DNA of 59,714 nt from Chloroflexota bacterium (GTDB taxonomy: Bacteria > Chloroflexota > Chloroflexia > Chloroheliales > Chloroheliaceae): contig JAQBPB010000120.1 in assembly GCA_028287745.1 (NCBI GenBank), positions 1 to 59,714 on the forward strand. Direction: 5' to 3'. Positions 51,180-59,714 of this stretch are shown here, piece after piece. The stretch's first letter is position 1. Every line of letters starts with the position of its first letter. The notes beneath the pieces were generated by a model that saw only the letters and a program-made list of their open reading frames with translations, had not been told where the DNA came from and ran no database searches. Made by a program: the position numbers and the translations under genes.

Positions 51180-53459
51180 ATGACCGCTACTGCTACAACT
51201 ATTATCCCTGAAACTTCAAGCAACCTGAAAACTCGCCTGGCTGGTTTTGTTACCAGACCGTACAGTAGAGCCATTGGGCTTTACCTGGTGGGAGCCCTGG
51301 TGGCGCTCTTGCCGGTAGGCGCGGGCGGCTGGCCTTCGGCCTTTACCCGCCTGGTGGCGGTAAGTGTTTCCGTAGCCCTCTACTTTGTTATTACCTTTTT
51401 ATTTAACCATCCCGGCCGTTTAAGATGGCTGGTGGCCGCTATTGTCGCCGCTACCGCATTGGTGGCGGTATTTGGGACGGCCCAGGTCAATACTACCTCG
51501 CTGCGGCTGACCGGCCTGAACTTCCAGGTCTATTCGACCTTGCGCAGCTTTTTACCTCTAAACGGCTTGCCAACGGTTCACCAGAATGTGCTGGGCGGGT
51601 TTCTGGCGGTTTTTTTACCGCTGGCCCTGGCCCTGGCGGTCTGGGACCGCAATCTCTGGCTGCGCCTGTACGGCCTGGGCTGCGCGGCCGTCATAACCGG
51701 GGCCATTCTGACCACCGCTTCGCGGAGCGCCCAGTCTGGTCTGGTCGCCTTATTTTTTGTCTTTAGCTTTTTACTGGCCGCCGGGCACCCCCGCCTGCGC
51801 TGTCTGCTCGGAATAGCCCTGGCTATTAGCCTGGCCGCCGGCGGCGTATATTTAATGGCAAACGGCCTGGCAAGTATCGAAAACGGCACCAGCCGGACCG
51901 AGGTCTGGCGCAGCACCCTGACTATGGCAGCCGATTACCCTTTAACCGGGGCCGGGTTGGGCCAGTATGAAAAGCACTTCCCGAATTATGCCACACCCTT
52001 TTTGTCCGGCACCGCCCAACCCCATGCCCATAATCTTTTTTTGCAAAGCCTGGTCGAGTTTGGCCTCGCCGGGTTTATCGCCATGCTAATGGCGCTAGGG
52101 ACGACTATTCGGCTGCTGCTGAATTATAGCAATCTGAAAAGAGTGGGAGCCGCTACCCGGCCGGTGGTAGCCGGGGCGCTGGGCGGCATGGCGGTTTGCT
52201 TTGTAGTCGGCCTGCTTGAATATGGAAACTGGGGCGGCAAATTCGCCCCGGCTTTCTGGGTATTACCGGGACTGTTAGCCGCTTCTCACCTGCAACTGCC
52301 GCCGCTTAATTTTAATAAGCTGGCCCTATACAAGAAACTTTTTCCGCTGGCTGGCGACCGGCTGCAACGCCTGAGACTGCCGCTAATCCTGGCCGTAACC
52401 TGGCTGGCCCTGTTTTTAATTGTGCCGCTGGGCCTGATTAATTTAGCCAGCATCTTACGACCGTCCCCGGCCAGCCAGGTCCTGTATGGAGTTTCCGCCG
52501 GACTATCGTTCTGGAACGCCGCACCTTTGCGCAATTCAGGGGAATTGGCTGCCGGGCGTAACGATGACGCCGCCGCTCGGACTTACTATCTACAGGCGTT
52601 GCAACGCGACCCGGACGACTGGCTGAGCCTGCGGGCCGCGGCCAACCTGGCTGAAAAGGCGGGCGACCATGCCCAGGCGGTTATTTACTGGCGAAAAGCC
52701 GCCAGTGAACCTTATTTTCTCCAGCTGGCGGCGCAGGAACTCAGGCGTACCCCGCCGGAATACCACACCGCCGAAGGCTACTTAAAGCTGGCGCTGGAAG
52801 TTAATCCCGGCGCTACAGAGGCTGTCCGCAGCCTGGTAAAGGTTTATACCGATACCGACAGGCGTAAGGAAGCGGCGGCCCTGCTCCAGGACTTACTCTC
52901 TCAAAAGCCGGATGCGGCCCTGTATGAGCAAGCCGCCGACCTGGCCGCTACGGGACAGGAACGCCTGTCCCTGGTATTAAAATCCAGTAACCTGGACCCC
53001 ACCAACTATATTATTTACTGGAAAATTGGCGAAGCTTACCAGGAAGTGGACCGGCTGGAAATGGCCGAAAAGGCTTACAAGCAAGCCCTGGTTATGCGGC
53101 CAGCCTTTCAGTGGCCTGTTCGCTCCCTGGGGGATATGTATCTAAGGCAGGGCCGTACCACTGAGGCCCAGGCGCTACTGGATAAATTTATCGAGAATAA
53201 TGTGTTTGTAGAAAAGCCTGACCGCGAGTTTGTCCTGCTGGCCCGGACATACTTCAAGCAGGCTAAAACAGAAGCCGCCCGGACAACGCTTAATAAAGCT
53301 TTCCAGCACAACCCGGCCAGTGTCGCGGCATACCTCTTCCAGGGTGAGCTATTCAAAAATGACGGCAATATAGAGCAGGCCCGGCAAAGTTACCGCAAGG
53401 TACTGGAACTGGACTCCGGAAATGAGACGGCCCATCAGGCGCTGGAACTTTTAGGCTGA
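51180..53459 (+). CDS. O-antigen ligase/polymerase-type membrane protein (Wzy_C) with TPR domain
   Basis: A 759-residue protein. The N-terminal 430 residues have about ten to twelve membrane segments with a Wzy_C-type block: LPTVHQNVLGGFLAVFLPLA, then RTEVWRSTLTMAADYPLTGA, GLGQYEKHF and PHAHNLFLQSLVEFGLAGFI, where the HN-hLQ pattern marks the ligase/polymerase loop. The C-terminal 300 residues are extracytoplasmic TPRs (ALQRDPDDWLSLRAAANLAE, YLKLALEVNPGATEAVRSLV, AYKQALVMRPAFQWPVRSLG, SYRKVLELDSGNETAHQALE). The position between acyltransferase and Wzc genes favours a Wzy-like polymerase role over ligation to a lipid core, which a monoderm would lack. Confidence 0.87.
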   Translation: MTATATTIIPETSSNLKTRLAGFVTRPYSRAIGLYLVGALVALLPVGAGGWPSAFTRLVAVSVSVALYFVITFLFNHPGRLRWLVAAIVAATALVAVFGTAQVNTTSLRLTGLNFQVYSTLRSFLPLNGLPTVHQNVLGGFLAVFLPLALALAVWDRNLWLRLYGLGCAAVITGAILTTASRSAQSGLVALFFVFSFLLAAGHPRLRCLLGIALAISLAAGGVYLMANGLASIENGTSRTEVWRSTLTMAADYPLTGAGLGQYEKHFPNYATPFLSGTAQPHAHNLFLQSLVEFGLAGFIAMLMALGTTIRLLLNYSNLKRVGAATRPVVAGALGGMAVCFVVGLLEYGNWGGKFAPAFWVLPGLLAASHLQLPPLNFNKLALYKKLFPLAGDRLQRLRLPLILAVTWLALFLIVPLGLINLASILRPSPASQVLYGVSAGLSFWNAAPLRNSGELAAGRNDDAAARTYYLQALQRDPDDWLSLRAAANLAEKAGDHAQAVIYWRKAASEPYFLQLAAQELRRTPPEYHTAEGYLKLALEVNPGATEAVRSLVKVYTDTDRRKEAAALLQDLLSQKPDAALYEQAADLAATGQERLSLVLKSSNLDPTNYIIYWKIGEAYQEVDRLEMAEKAYKQALVMRPAFQWPVRSLGDMYLRQGRTTEAQALLDKFIENNVFVEKPDREFVLLARTYFKQAKTEAARTTLNKAFQHNPASVAAYLFQGELFKNDGNIEQARQSYRKVLELDSGNETAHQALELLG

Positions 53460-53694
53460 GCCTGGTTGTAATCTTATAAGTAAAGCCCGGCCCGCCCTGG
53501 CGTGCTTATAAATTTGTAGATAATCACTTGGCTTATGTAATCTATTATGTTATTATTTTTGTAGGATAAAAATTATTTAACGTGTTTAGAATTTTCTCAG
53601 GTCCTGGCCCGGTGTTTATGTGTAACCGGTTAATTTCCCCGGTTACAGCCAGCAGGCACCTTTACCGACCAGTGTTAATCATTAAGGATAAAAA

Positions 53695-55629
53695 GTGAAA
53701 ACGGAGCGTTATTTCAGACCAATTCTTAAAAAATGGTGGGTAATAGTCTTACTCGAAATAATTGCTTTGAGCGCGACTTTTTATTTCGTTACCACGCAAG
53801 CGGAAACTTACACCAGCACCGCCACCCTCATATTGAACCCCAGGAATACCAACCCGATTATTCCCTATACTATTTCGGATAACGCTTCGGTGGAGAGTGT
53901 CGCGGAAACCTATAACCTGGTTTTAAAGAGCGAGGGCTTTCTTACCCAGGTAGCAAGCCATCTGGGTTTCCCGGTGTCATTACTGGATTTAAAGAAAGCT
54001 TTTACTTCCAAGTTAACGCCAAATACTTTTTCATATAATATCATCGCTACTTCGACTACACCGGAACGCGCTCAAAAAATTGCCAGCTCGGTAACTCAGG
54101 TCTTCCTGGCAAATCAGAACAACGATACTAAAGTAACGGCCTTGAATGAAGCGGCCACTACTCTCCAGACCCAAAAAGAGCAACTTAAAACCCTGGACGC
54201 GGATATCGTCAACCTTAACAATCAACTCAAGGACCTCCAGGCCCAACCGGATACGACCGAAACCCAGTCTAGAATTAATACACTGACCCAGCGGCGCAGG
54301 GATTTATTGGACACCCAGAGCCGGACGGTCCTGGCGATTGCCCAGTTGGAAAGTAGTACAAAAGCGGCCGATACGAATTATGCCTTGCTCCTGAACGAAG
54401 CTAATTTTCCGACGCTGCCGGATAATTCCAACCTGTTGCGCAACCTTATATTCACCTTTGCCCTGGCCCTGGCCCTGGGTACCGGCGCTATTCTGCTGTT
54501 AAATTACCTGGATACCTCTATCCAGTCGGAAGAGGACCTGGAAGGAATAATCGGTAAGGCCAGTTTCTCGCAAATACCGGAAATCATGATCAAACGGCCT
54601 GCAAAACTTGCCCGGACCAAAACCAAAGACAAGACTTTCGCGGCCGTTGAAGCTTCGCAAGAACTGGCCTTACGCACCGGCCAAAACGCGGTAAGCGACT
54701 TGCTGGTGACTTTGAAGCCGGACTACTCGCTGGCGGCGGAGGCTTACCGGACCCTGCGGACCACCGTACTTTTCTCCAAACCGCAGGACAAGGACCGGCC
54801 GGAAAAGCTGGTAAATCCGGCCGCTAAATCCTTCCTGGTAACCAGCGCCCTGCCCGGTGAGGGCCGCAGCCTGACGGCCGCTAACCTGGCTATCGCCTTC
54901 GCCCAGACCGGCAAAAAAGTTATCCTGATAGACAGCGACTTACGCCACCCATCCCTGCACGTTTTATTTAACCTGCCCAACGAAATCGGTTTTAGCGACC
55001 TGGCCTTGTCCGGCATTACCAAACTGACCAAGGCGGTCCACAGCACGGCAATTCAAAACCTGGTAGTGGTAACGGCCGGGAATATCCTGTTGAATCCTTC
55101 CGAATTACTCACCAGTGCCAAGGCCGGTAATGTAATTAAATTCTTTAAGAATATAGCCGATATCGTGATATTCGACTCGCCGCCGGCCAGCCCGGTTACA
55201 GACGCGGCCATCCTGGCTAACATGGTCGACCAGGTGGTGCTGGTAGTGCAATATAACGTTTCCCTGCGCAAGAATGTGGCCGAAACCGTCCTGGAATTAA
55301 CTAAGGTTGGCGCGAATATAGAAAATGTAGTGCTTAACCGGGTTAAAGGAATAGAAAATAAAAAGCTTAAGAAATACTTTGCTTACCAGTCGGCGGCCCG
55401 GGAGAAAAAACCCTCAAAAGATAAAGTAATTATGGAAGAGCAGAAGCCGTCCGAAGAAAAAAGTATCCTCGAAGAGGGAAAACCGGTGCCTGCTCAAAGC
55501 AACGGGACACTCCAGTATACTAAACCGGCCCTGGACAAAAACACTGCGCAGAATCCAGACCTTAACCTGACCTTATCCCCGGAAGAACAGCCGGACAAGG
55601 AGAGGTTCATTCGCCCCAAGTCATTATAA
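53695..55629 (+). CDS. Wzc-like chain-length determinant/BY-kinase fusion with altered Walker A
   Basis: A 644-residue fusion. The N-terminal half is a Wzz domain with two membrane helices (VIVLLEIIALSATFYFVTTQ and NLIFTFALALALGTGAILLL) flanking an extracytoplasmic coiled coil. The C-terminal half is a BY-kinase/ParA-like domain: Walker A reads SALPGEGRSLTAANLA with Arg391 where Lys is expected, Walker A' is VILIDSDLRHP and Walker B is VIFDSPPASP. The extension after residue 575 is charged, and only one Tyr is seen in the last 60 residues, so a typical Tyr cluster is missing. Kinase activity is therefore doubtful, but a role in polymer length and export is well supported by neighbours. GTG start at 53695 after AAGGA. 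Confidence 0.88.
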   Translation: MKTERYFRPILKKWWVIVLLEIIALSATFYFVTTQAETYTSTATLILNPRNTNPIIPYTISDNASVESVAETYNLVLKSEGFLTQVASHLGFPVSLLDLKKAFTSKLTPNTFSYNIIATSTTPERAQKIASSVTQVFLANQNNDTKVTALNEAATTLQTQKEQLKTLDADIVNLNNQLKDLQAQPDTTETQSRINTLTQRRRDLLDTQSRTVLAIAQLESSTKAADTNYALLLNEANFPTLPDNSNLLRNLIFTFALALALGTGAILLLNYLDTSIQSEEDLEGIIGKASFSQIPEIMIKRPAKLARTKTKDKTFAAVEASQELALRTGQNAVSDLLVTLKPDYSLAAEAYRTLRTTVLFSKPQDKDRPEKLVNPAAKSFLVTSALPGEGRSLTAANLAIAFAQTGKKVILIDSDLRHPSLHVLFNLPNEIGFSDLALSGITKLTKAVHSTAIQNLVVVTAGNILLNPSELLTSAKAGNVIKFFKNIADIVIFDSPPASPVTDAAILANMVDQVVLVVQYNVSLRKNVAETVLELTKVGANIENVVLNRVKGIENKKLKKYFAYQSAAREKKPSKDKVIMEEQKPSEEKSILEEGKPVPAQSNGTLQYTKPALDKNTAQNPDLNLTLSPEEQPDKERFIRPKSL

Positions 55630-55728
55630 ACAGCCTGACATTTCGAGCTTAAATACAGCCTGGTTGACCTTACTGACGACGCTAAATACAGTTGAACTAA
55701 CGTACTTGTAACAAACTAACAGGTGAAA

Positions 55729-56484
55729 ATGCGCACAACCTCTCAAACCTATACCGGTAATGAGCAATCAAACTACTCGAAATATACCCCCAAACCTGGT
55801 TATGAACTGGCAAAACGAGCGACCGAAACAAGCCTGGCCCTGGTAGTCCTGTTGGGCCTGGCCCCCTTATGGCTGGTGGTCGTCCTGACGATCAAACTTA
55901 CCTCAAAAGGGCCGGTGTTCTTCCGGGGGCGCGTCGTGGGCCGGCACGGGCGGGAATTTACTTATTACAAGTTCCGCTCAATGCGCCACAACAGCGATAA
56001 CAGCCAGCACCGCAAGTTTATAAACGATTACGTCCGGCAAAACCTGGCCGGAGTAGCAACCACGCCTGGCACAGCCCCCAGGTCCGAAACCGGCGAGCCG
56101 CCTCACGACTATGCCACGGCGCAAACTCCCCCAAAACCCCAGTACAAGTTAACCAACGACAGCCGGGTAACCCCGGTCGGACGGATAATCCGCAAACTCA
56201 GCATCGACGAAGTACCCCAGATGATTAATGTCATCCGGGGCGAGATGGCGATAGTTGGGCCTCGCCCACCGGTGCCGTATGAATATAGTTTGTACGATGA
56301 CTGGTGCAAGCAAAGGTTGGCTGTTTTACCCGGCATAACCGGCCTGGCCCAGGTTCGCATGCGCGGGACTGCCCGGTTTCGCCAGATGGTTGAACTTGAC
56401 CTGGAATATATTGAAACCCGGTCCTACTGGTCAGACTGGAAAATAATGCTTAAAACACCGTATGCAATGCTGAAGGGAGCCTAG
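55729..56484 (+). CDS. Priming phosphoglycosyl transferase (bacterial sugar transferase family)
   Basis: About 251 residues. A single reentrant hydrophobic segment (SLALVVLLGLAPLWLVVVLT) precedes the catalytic domain: KGPVFFRGRVVGRHGREFTY, YKFRSMR, LRRTSLDE-equivalent IRKLSIDEVPQMINVIRGE, MAIVGPRPPVPYE and PGITGLAQV. The catalytic Asp-Glu pair is in SIDEVPQ. It resembles the small monotopic (PglC-like/PssY) class, which transfers a sugar phosphate from UDP-sugar to undecaprenyl phosphate to begin a repeat unit. A Pro/Thr-rich insert of about 40 residues (GTAPRSETGEPPHDY) interrupts the domain. An ATG at 55729 is preferred; a GTG at 55723 is in frame. The next gene starts four bases after its stop. 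Confidence 0.9.
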   Translation: MRTTSQTYTGNEQSNYSKYTPKPGYELAKRATETSLALVVLLGLAPLWLVVVLTIKLTSKGPVFFRGRVVGRHGREFTYYKFRSMRHNSDNSQHRKFINDYVRQNLAGVATTPGTAPRSETGEPPHDYATAQTPPKPQYKLTNDSRVTPVGRIIRKLSIDEVPQMINVIRGEMAIVGPRPPVPYEYSLYDDWCKQRLAVLPGITGLAQVRMRGTARFRQMVELDLEYIETRSYWSDWKIMLKTPYAMLKGA

Positions 56485-56487
56485 AGG

Positions 56488-57609
56488 GTGATTGAAAAAG
56501 TCTTAGTAACCGGCGGAGCGGGATTTATCGGCTCGTATACGGTTGACCTGTTGTTGCAAAAAGGCTACAAGGTGCGGGTACTGGACGCCCTGATGCCGCC
56601 GGTCCACCTGGAACCGGTCCGCCCGGCTTACCTGCCTTCGGATGTTGAACTGATGGTTGGTGACGTACGGGATAAACAGGCGGTTAATGATGCCCTGCAC
56701 GGTGTGGACGCGGTCTTCCACCTGGCGGCTTACCAGGACTACCTGCCCGATTTCTCTAAATTCTTCCACGTCAATTCGGTAGGCACCGCCATGATTTACG
56801 AAGTGATTGTAGAGAAAAAACTGCCCATCCAGAAGATAGTCTTTGCCAGTTCCCAGGCAACCTACGGCGAAGGGCGCTACAACTGCGAACAGCATGGCGG
56901 CCAGTACCCTGAACTGCGCCCGGTCGAGCAGTTAATGCGCAGCGAGTGGGAAGTAAAATGCCCGGTCTGCGGCGAGGTAATGCAGCCGCAACTGACCGAC
57001 GAAAGCCAGATTAAGCCGCACAACCAGTACGCCATGTCTAAATACACCCAGGAATTGATCGGTATAAACCTGGGCAAGCGCTACAACATTCCCTCGGTCG
57101 GCATGCGCTACTCGATTACCCAGGGTCCGCGCCAGAGTTTCTCGAATGCTTACAGCGGCATTTGCCGGATTTTTACGACCAGGATGCTGACCGGTAAAGC
57201 GCCGGTAGCTTACGAAGACGGTGGCCAGTTGCGCGACTATGTTTATGTCGGGGACGTGGCCCGGGCCAATGTGCAGGTAATGGAAGACGCGCGGGCCAAC
57301 TACCAGGTCTTTAACGTCGGAGGCGGCCAGGCCGTAACCGTAAAGGGCTTTGGCAAGCTGGTGGCCGAGGCGGTAGGAGTAGACCTGACCCCGGAAGTGC
57401 CGGGCGAGTTCCGGTTCGGCGATACCCGCCATATTATTTCGGATATTACGAAATTAAAAAAACTGGGCTGGTCGCCCGAGGTGGCCCTGCCTGAAATCAT
57501 CCGGCGGTACATTGATTGGGCCGTTACCCAACCCGGCGTAGGCGATTACTATTCTTCGGCTGAAATGGTCATGAAGAAAATGGGTACGGTACGGAGTGTC
57601 AGCATTTAA
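56488..57609 (+). CDS. NAD-dependent epimerase/dehydratase (SDR, UDP-sugar 4-epimerase-like)
   Basis: A 373-residue extended SDR. The NAD motif GGAGFIGSYTVDLL is at residue 10, DVRD and LAAYQDYLPD follow, and the catalytic Tyr-x3-Lys is seen in NQYAMSKYTQEL. An insert before it has two CxxC-like cysteines (KCPVCGEVMQPQ), a feature of a subgroup of these epimerases and a possible metal site. The C-terminal part has RDYVYVGDVARANVQVMEDA and VFNVGGGQAV for substrate binding. It probably interconverts a nucleotide sugar for the repeat unit. GTG start at 56488 with GGGAG upstream; the downstream flippase start overlaps its stop by one base (TAATG), which indicates translational coupling. Confidence 0.9.
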   Translation: MIEKVLVTGGAGFIGSYTVDLLLQKGYKVRVLDALMPPVHLEPVRPAYLPSDVELMVGDVRDKQAVNDALHGVDAVFHLAAYQDYLPDFSKFFHVNSVGTAMIYEVIVEKKLPIQKIVFASSQATYGEGRYNCEQHGGQYPELRPVEQLMRSEWEVKCPVCGEVMQPQLTDESQIKPHNQYAMSKYTQELIGINLGKRYNIPSVGMRYSITQGPRQSFSNAYSGICRIFTTRMLTGKAPVAYEDGGQLRDYVYVGDVARANVQVMEDARANYQVFNVGGGQAVTVKGFGKLVAEAVGVDLTPEVPGEFRFGDTRHIISDITKLKKLGWSPEVALPEIIRRYIDWAVTQPGVGDYYSSAEMVMKKMGTVRSVSI

Positions 57610-58949
57610 TGGGTAAGCGGTTAAATAGGCTAACCAGCCCGTTTGCCAAAACACTGGGTAGCAATGTTTTTAATAACATTATAGGCGCGATTACCGGGAT
57701 ACTGATTGCACGCCTGCTTGGGCCGGAAGGTAAAGGCGACCTGAGCGCCATAACTACCTGGCCCGGCATCTTCGCCTGGATAATCTCGTTTAGCCTGGCC
57801 CTGGGCAATACTTACTTTCTGGCGCAGAACCTGGAACTTAAAGACAGGCTGTATACCAATTCTATCCTGGCCTCGCTGGTCCTGAGTATTGCCGGGTTTG
57901 CAATTCTGTGGTTCGCGCTACCGTTATTACTGACAAACTACCCGGCCGATATAGTTCTAACGACCCAGATTCTTTCCAGCAGCCTTTTGTCGGGTATCCT
58001 GACAGATTATCTCCTGGGGTTGCTGCAGGCTAAAGGGTATTATGGCTGGATCGCCTCCCTACGTCTTTTTGTTTTTGCCGGGAATTTGTTTATAGTTATC
58101 CTATTCGCGCTGGTTTCCATCGAAAGTTCGATTAAACTCGCCATTGGCTACTATATAGTAACCAATCTTGTAACTATATTAGCCCTGGCTGTTACTCACG
58201 TTAAATTAAAGCCCCGCTTCCAGCCGGACTTTTCGCTCTTTAAACAGACCTTCAGTTACAGTATGAAGGCTCACCTGGGTAACTTTGCGGGACTTTTCAA
58301 CGCCCGGCTGGATATGTGGCTGGTAATAGTTTTTCTGTCATCCCGGGAAGTCGGCTGGTACAGTGTCGCTATAACGATCAGTTATGTGGCAATGTCGGTT
58401 ACAACGTCACTGTCCTACATTCTTTTTCCGAAAGTGGCCGAGCAGAACCAGGTAAAGGGCCGGGAAACCGTCTTGAAAACCCTGGCAACCAATACGATAG
58501 CCCAGCTAATTATTTGCGGCCTGATTGGGCTGGCCGCCCCGGTTGCAGTGCCGCTGGTCTTTGGCCCGGAATTTTCCAACACGGTTATCCTGGTAGAGAT
58601 TTTACTGGTCGGTATTCTTTTTCAAAGCGGCGCCATAATAATAATCAGCGGGCTGCGGGGCCTGGGTTACCCGATGTCGGGAACCATCAGCGAAGTTTTC
58701 AGCCTGGTTTCGACCGTAGGACTGCTGGCGGTCTTCCTGCCTGCTTTAGGCTATATCGGGGCGGCTATTGGTTCGACACTTTCTTATATCGTGAACTTTA
58801 TTGTTTGCTGGTTTTTATTGGAAAAACGCTATCCCGGCAGCGGCAAGCTGGTCGGTCAACATATCGGGGAACAGTCTACCCAGGTCGGTCAGTTACTCAA
58901 GGTACAGGCAAGGACACTACGAGACAAATTAAGCCCTGGCAAGCTTTAA
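57609..58949 (+). CDS. Polysaccharide flippase (Wzx-like, MOP superfamily)
   Basis: A 446-residue polytopic protein with 12 or so hydrophobic segments. The start NNIIGAITGILIARLLGPEG and KGDLSAI are the classical N-terminal motif of the polysaccharide-biosynthesis MOP family; later blocks FSYSMKAHLGNFAGLFNARL and DMWLVIVFLSS correspond to the halfway domain repeat, and GYIGAAIGSTLSYIVNFIVC lies near the end. The final 40 residues are hydrophilic. It would flip the undecaprenyl-linked repeat unit made by the neighbouring enzymes to the Wzy-like polymerase. The ATG overlaps the epimerase stop codon. Confidence 0.9.
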   Translation: MGKRLNRLTSPFAKTLGSNVFNNIIGAITGILIARLLGPEGKGDLSAITTWPGIFAWIISFSLALGNTYFLAQNLELKDRLYTNSILASLVLSIAGFAILWFALPLLLTNYPADIVLTTQILSSSLLSGILTDYLLGLLQAKGYYGWIASLRLFVFAGNLFIVILFALVSIESSIKLAIGYYIVTNLVTILALAVTHVKLKPRFQPDFSLFKQTFSYSMKAHLGNFAGLFNARLDMWLVIVFLSSREVGWYSVAITISYVAMSVTTSLSYILFPKVAEQNQVKGRETVLKTLATNTIAQLIICGLIGLAAPVAVPLVFGPEFSNTVILVEILLVGILFQSGAIIIISGLRGLGYPMSGTISEVFSLVSTVGLLAVFLPALGYIGAAIGSTLSYIVNFIVCWFLLEKRYPGSGKLVGQHIGEQSTQVGQLLKVQARTLRDKLSPGKL

Positions 58950-58998
58950 TTTCGGGATAAAGCTAAAGTTACACCTTAATATAAGTAAGCAGGCATTT

Positions 58999-59277
58999 AT
59001 GGCAGTAAAAATTGAAAGTTTCCCTTCCCCACAGGTCACGGAAACCGGACCACTGGTTAGTCTTATCATCCTGACTTACGACCGGCAGGTCTATTTGAAG
59101 GAAGCCCTGACCAGCGCCGTCAACCAGAGCTATAGAAATCTTGAAATAGCCTTTAGCTTCACCGGAGTACCAGGAGAACTGGTAAAACAGAAAAAGAGTA
59201 TAAGCAAAAGAAATAAGGCCCTTAGTGTCAGTCAAGTTCGTCAACAAGGTGTCTGCAAAAGTGCCAGAGCAGGTTAA
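58999..59277 (+). pseudogene. Family 2 glycosyltransferase N-terminal remnant
   Basis: The 92-codon frame begins like a GT2 (GPLVSLIILTYDRQVYLKEA, LTSAVNQSYRNLEI), but the expected next block with the metal-binding Asp (VVDDGS-type) is replaced by AFSFTGVPGELVKQKK and a stop at 59275-59277. The homologous part therefore ends near 59150. This looks like a gene whose body was deleted, with the tail read through unrelated sequence. It overlaps the start of the next GT2. A short functional product is very unlikely. Confidence 0.6.
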
Positions 59278-59714
59278 GCAATCGGTCAGTGTGGTGGTAC
59301 CAACTTATTACCGCCCTGAGGACCTGGTCCTTTGCCTGAAAGCATTGGAGGCCCAGCGCAGGATGCCCGACCAGGTGATAGTTACCGTCAGGCCGGAGGA
59401 CGCGGTGAGCGTGGAACGCCTGGCCCTTTTTAAAGAAAATACCGGCCTGCCCTTACAAGTAGTGCTGGTCGAGACGCCCGGTTTAGTCGCTGCGCTTAAC
59501 GCCGGGTTGAAAAAAGCCGAAGGAACTATCGTCTGCTTTACCGATGACGATGCCCGGCCGCACCCCGACTGGCTGGAGCGGATAGTACAGCATTACTCCG
59601 ACCCACAAGTAGGCGCGGTCGGCGGCCGCGACATGGTCTATACCGGCGGCCAGCTCGAAGACGGCCTGGTCACCAGGGTCGGCAAGCTCAACTGGTTCGG
59701 CCGCCGCACCGGCA
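59225..59714 (+). CDS. Family 2 glycosyltransferase (3' end outside window)
   Basis: An open frame from a GTG at 59225 to the right edge gives 163 residues. It reads SVSVVVPTYYRPEDLVLCLK, GLVAALNAGLKKAEGTIVCF and TDDDARPHPDWLERIVQHY, the standard GT2 GT-A motifs with an Asp-Asp-Asp metal site, then GAVGGRDMVYTGGQ. Other GTG codons at 59249 and 59261 are possible starts. It follows the flippase and the GT2 remnant on the same strand and is probably a repeat-unit transferase. Donor and acceptor are unknown because the C-terminal half lies outside. Confidence 0.85.
   Translation, partial: MSVKFVNKVSAKVPEQVKQSVSVVVPTYYRPEDLVLCLKALEAQRRMPDQVIVTVRPEDAVSVERLALFKENTGLPLQVVLVETPGLVAALNAGLKKAEGTIVCFTDDDARPHPDWLERIVQHYSDPQVGAVGGRDMVYTGGQLEDGLVTRVGKLNWFGRRTG

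Noticed and set aside
53474..53511. TTATAAG/CTTATAA inverted repeat after the Wzy-like gene as a terminator
   Set aside because: Seven A/T-rich base pairs with a 24-nt loop and no T-run; too weak to call, and genes downstream continue the locus.
1..59714. tRNA, rRNA, integrase, attachment sites or replication origin
   Set aside because: No cloverleaf with a TTCGA-type T-loop, rRNA core sequence, integrase gene or DnaA-box cluster was noticed on either strand by eye; a tRNAscan/Infernal run would be needed to exclude small RNAs fully.

Overview
The window reads as a chromosomal segment of a Chloroflexota-like, probably monoderm, bacterium. The support is indirect: an XRE/NB-ARC/TPR regulator, several secreted proteins carrying a cysteine-containing module (core VCGRFL-YW) that I associate with Chloroflexota, SD-led genes with many GTG/TTG starts, and GC-rich genes separated by AT-rich gaps. 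No rRNA, tRNA, CRISPR array or phage module was seen.

Layout. 1-9.4 kb is a mixed accessory region: a large ATPase regulator cut by the left edge, a 558-bp dead IS3-type element with its inverted repeats, a decayed D-aminoacylase gene, a YjhG/YagF-type sugar-acid dehydratase divergent from a sorbitol-dehydrogenase-like enzyme, and a DUF2723 membrane protein. At 9.6-11.1 kb lies an XRE-TPR regulator with a clear sigma-70 promoter.

11.1-26.6 kb (minus strand) is the most striking part: eight consecutive genes that look like one transcription unit for a synthase-dependent, cellulose-like exopolysaccharide. In order of transcription they are a processive GT2 synthase, a GT-C membrane protein fused to a GH8-like domain, a small membrane-anchored protein, a GT-C protein with a C-terminal carbohydrate-binding-like domain, a VCGRF/DUF4352 lipid-free secreted protein, a GH8 endoglucanase, a beta-helix/FN3 surface protein, and a secreted protein with an unrecognised glycosidase-like domain. 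A paralogue of that last domain (27.8-29.4 kb) is read divergently from a 1.2-kb regulatory gap with back-to-back promoters.

30-46.5 kb holds secreted and surface proteins (choice-of-anchor A protein, double VCGRF protein, subtilase, GH5-CBM2 cellulase, a clan GH-A glycosidase), an ECF sigma/putative anti-sigma pair, a nucleotidyltransferase pseudogene, and a heptose-kinase-like/nucleotidyltransferase pair.

46.6-59.7 kb starts with a response regulator/histidine kinase pair whose kinase has no canonical start codon before its H-box. It continues as a plus-strand Wzx/Wzy-type polysaccharide locus: gmhA and gmhB heptose genes, a hexapeptide acyltransferase, a Wzy-like polymerase with TPRs, a Wzc-like chain-length/tyrosine-kinase protein with Arg in place of the Walker A Lys, a priming phosphoglycosyl transferase, an epimerase, a flippase, a broken GT2 and a GT2 cut by the right edge. 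Together with the kinase and nucleotidyltransferase at 41-43 kb it could supply an NDP-heptose. The window therefore appears to encode two envelope polysaccharide systems plus the hydrolases and regulators that shape them.
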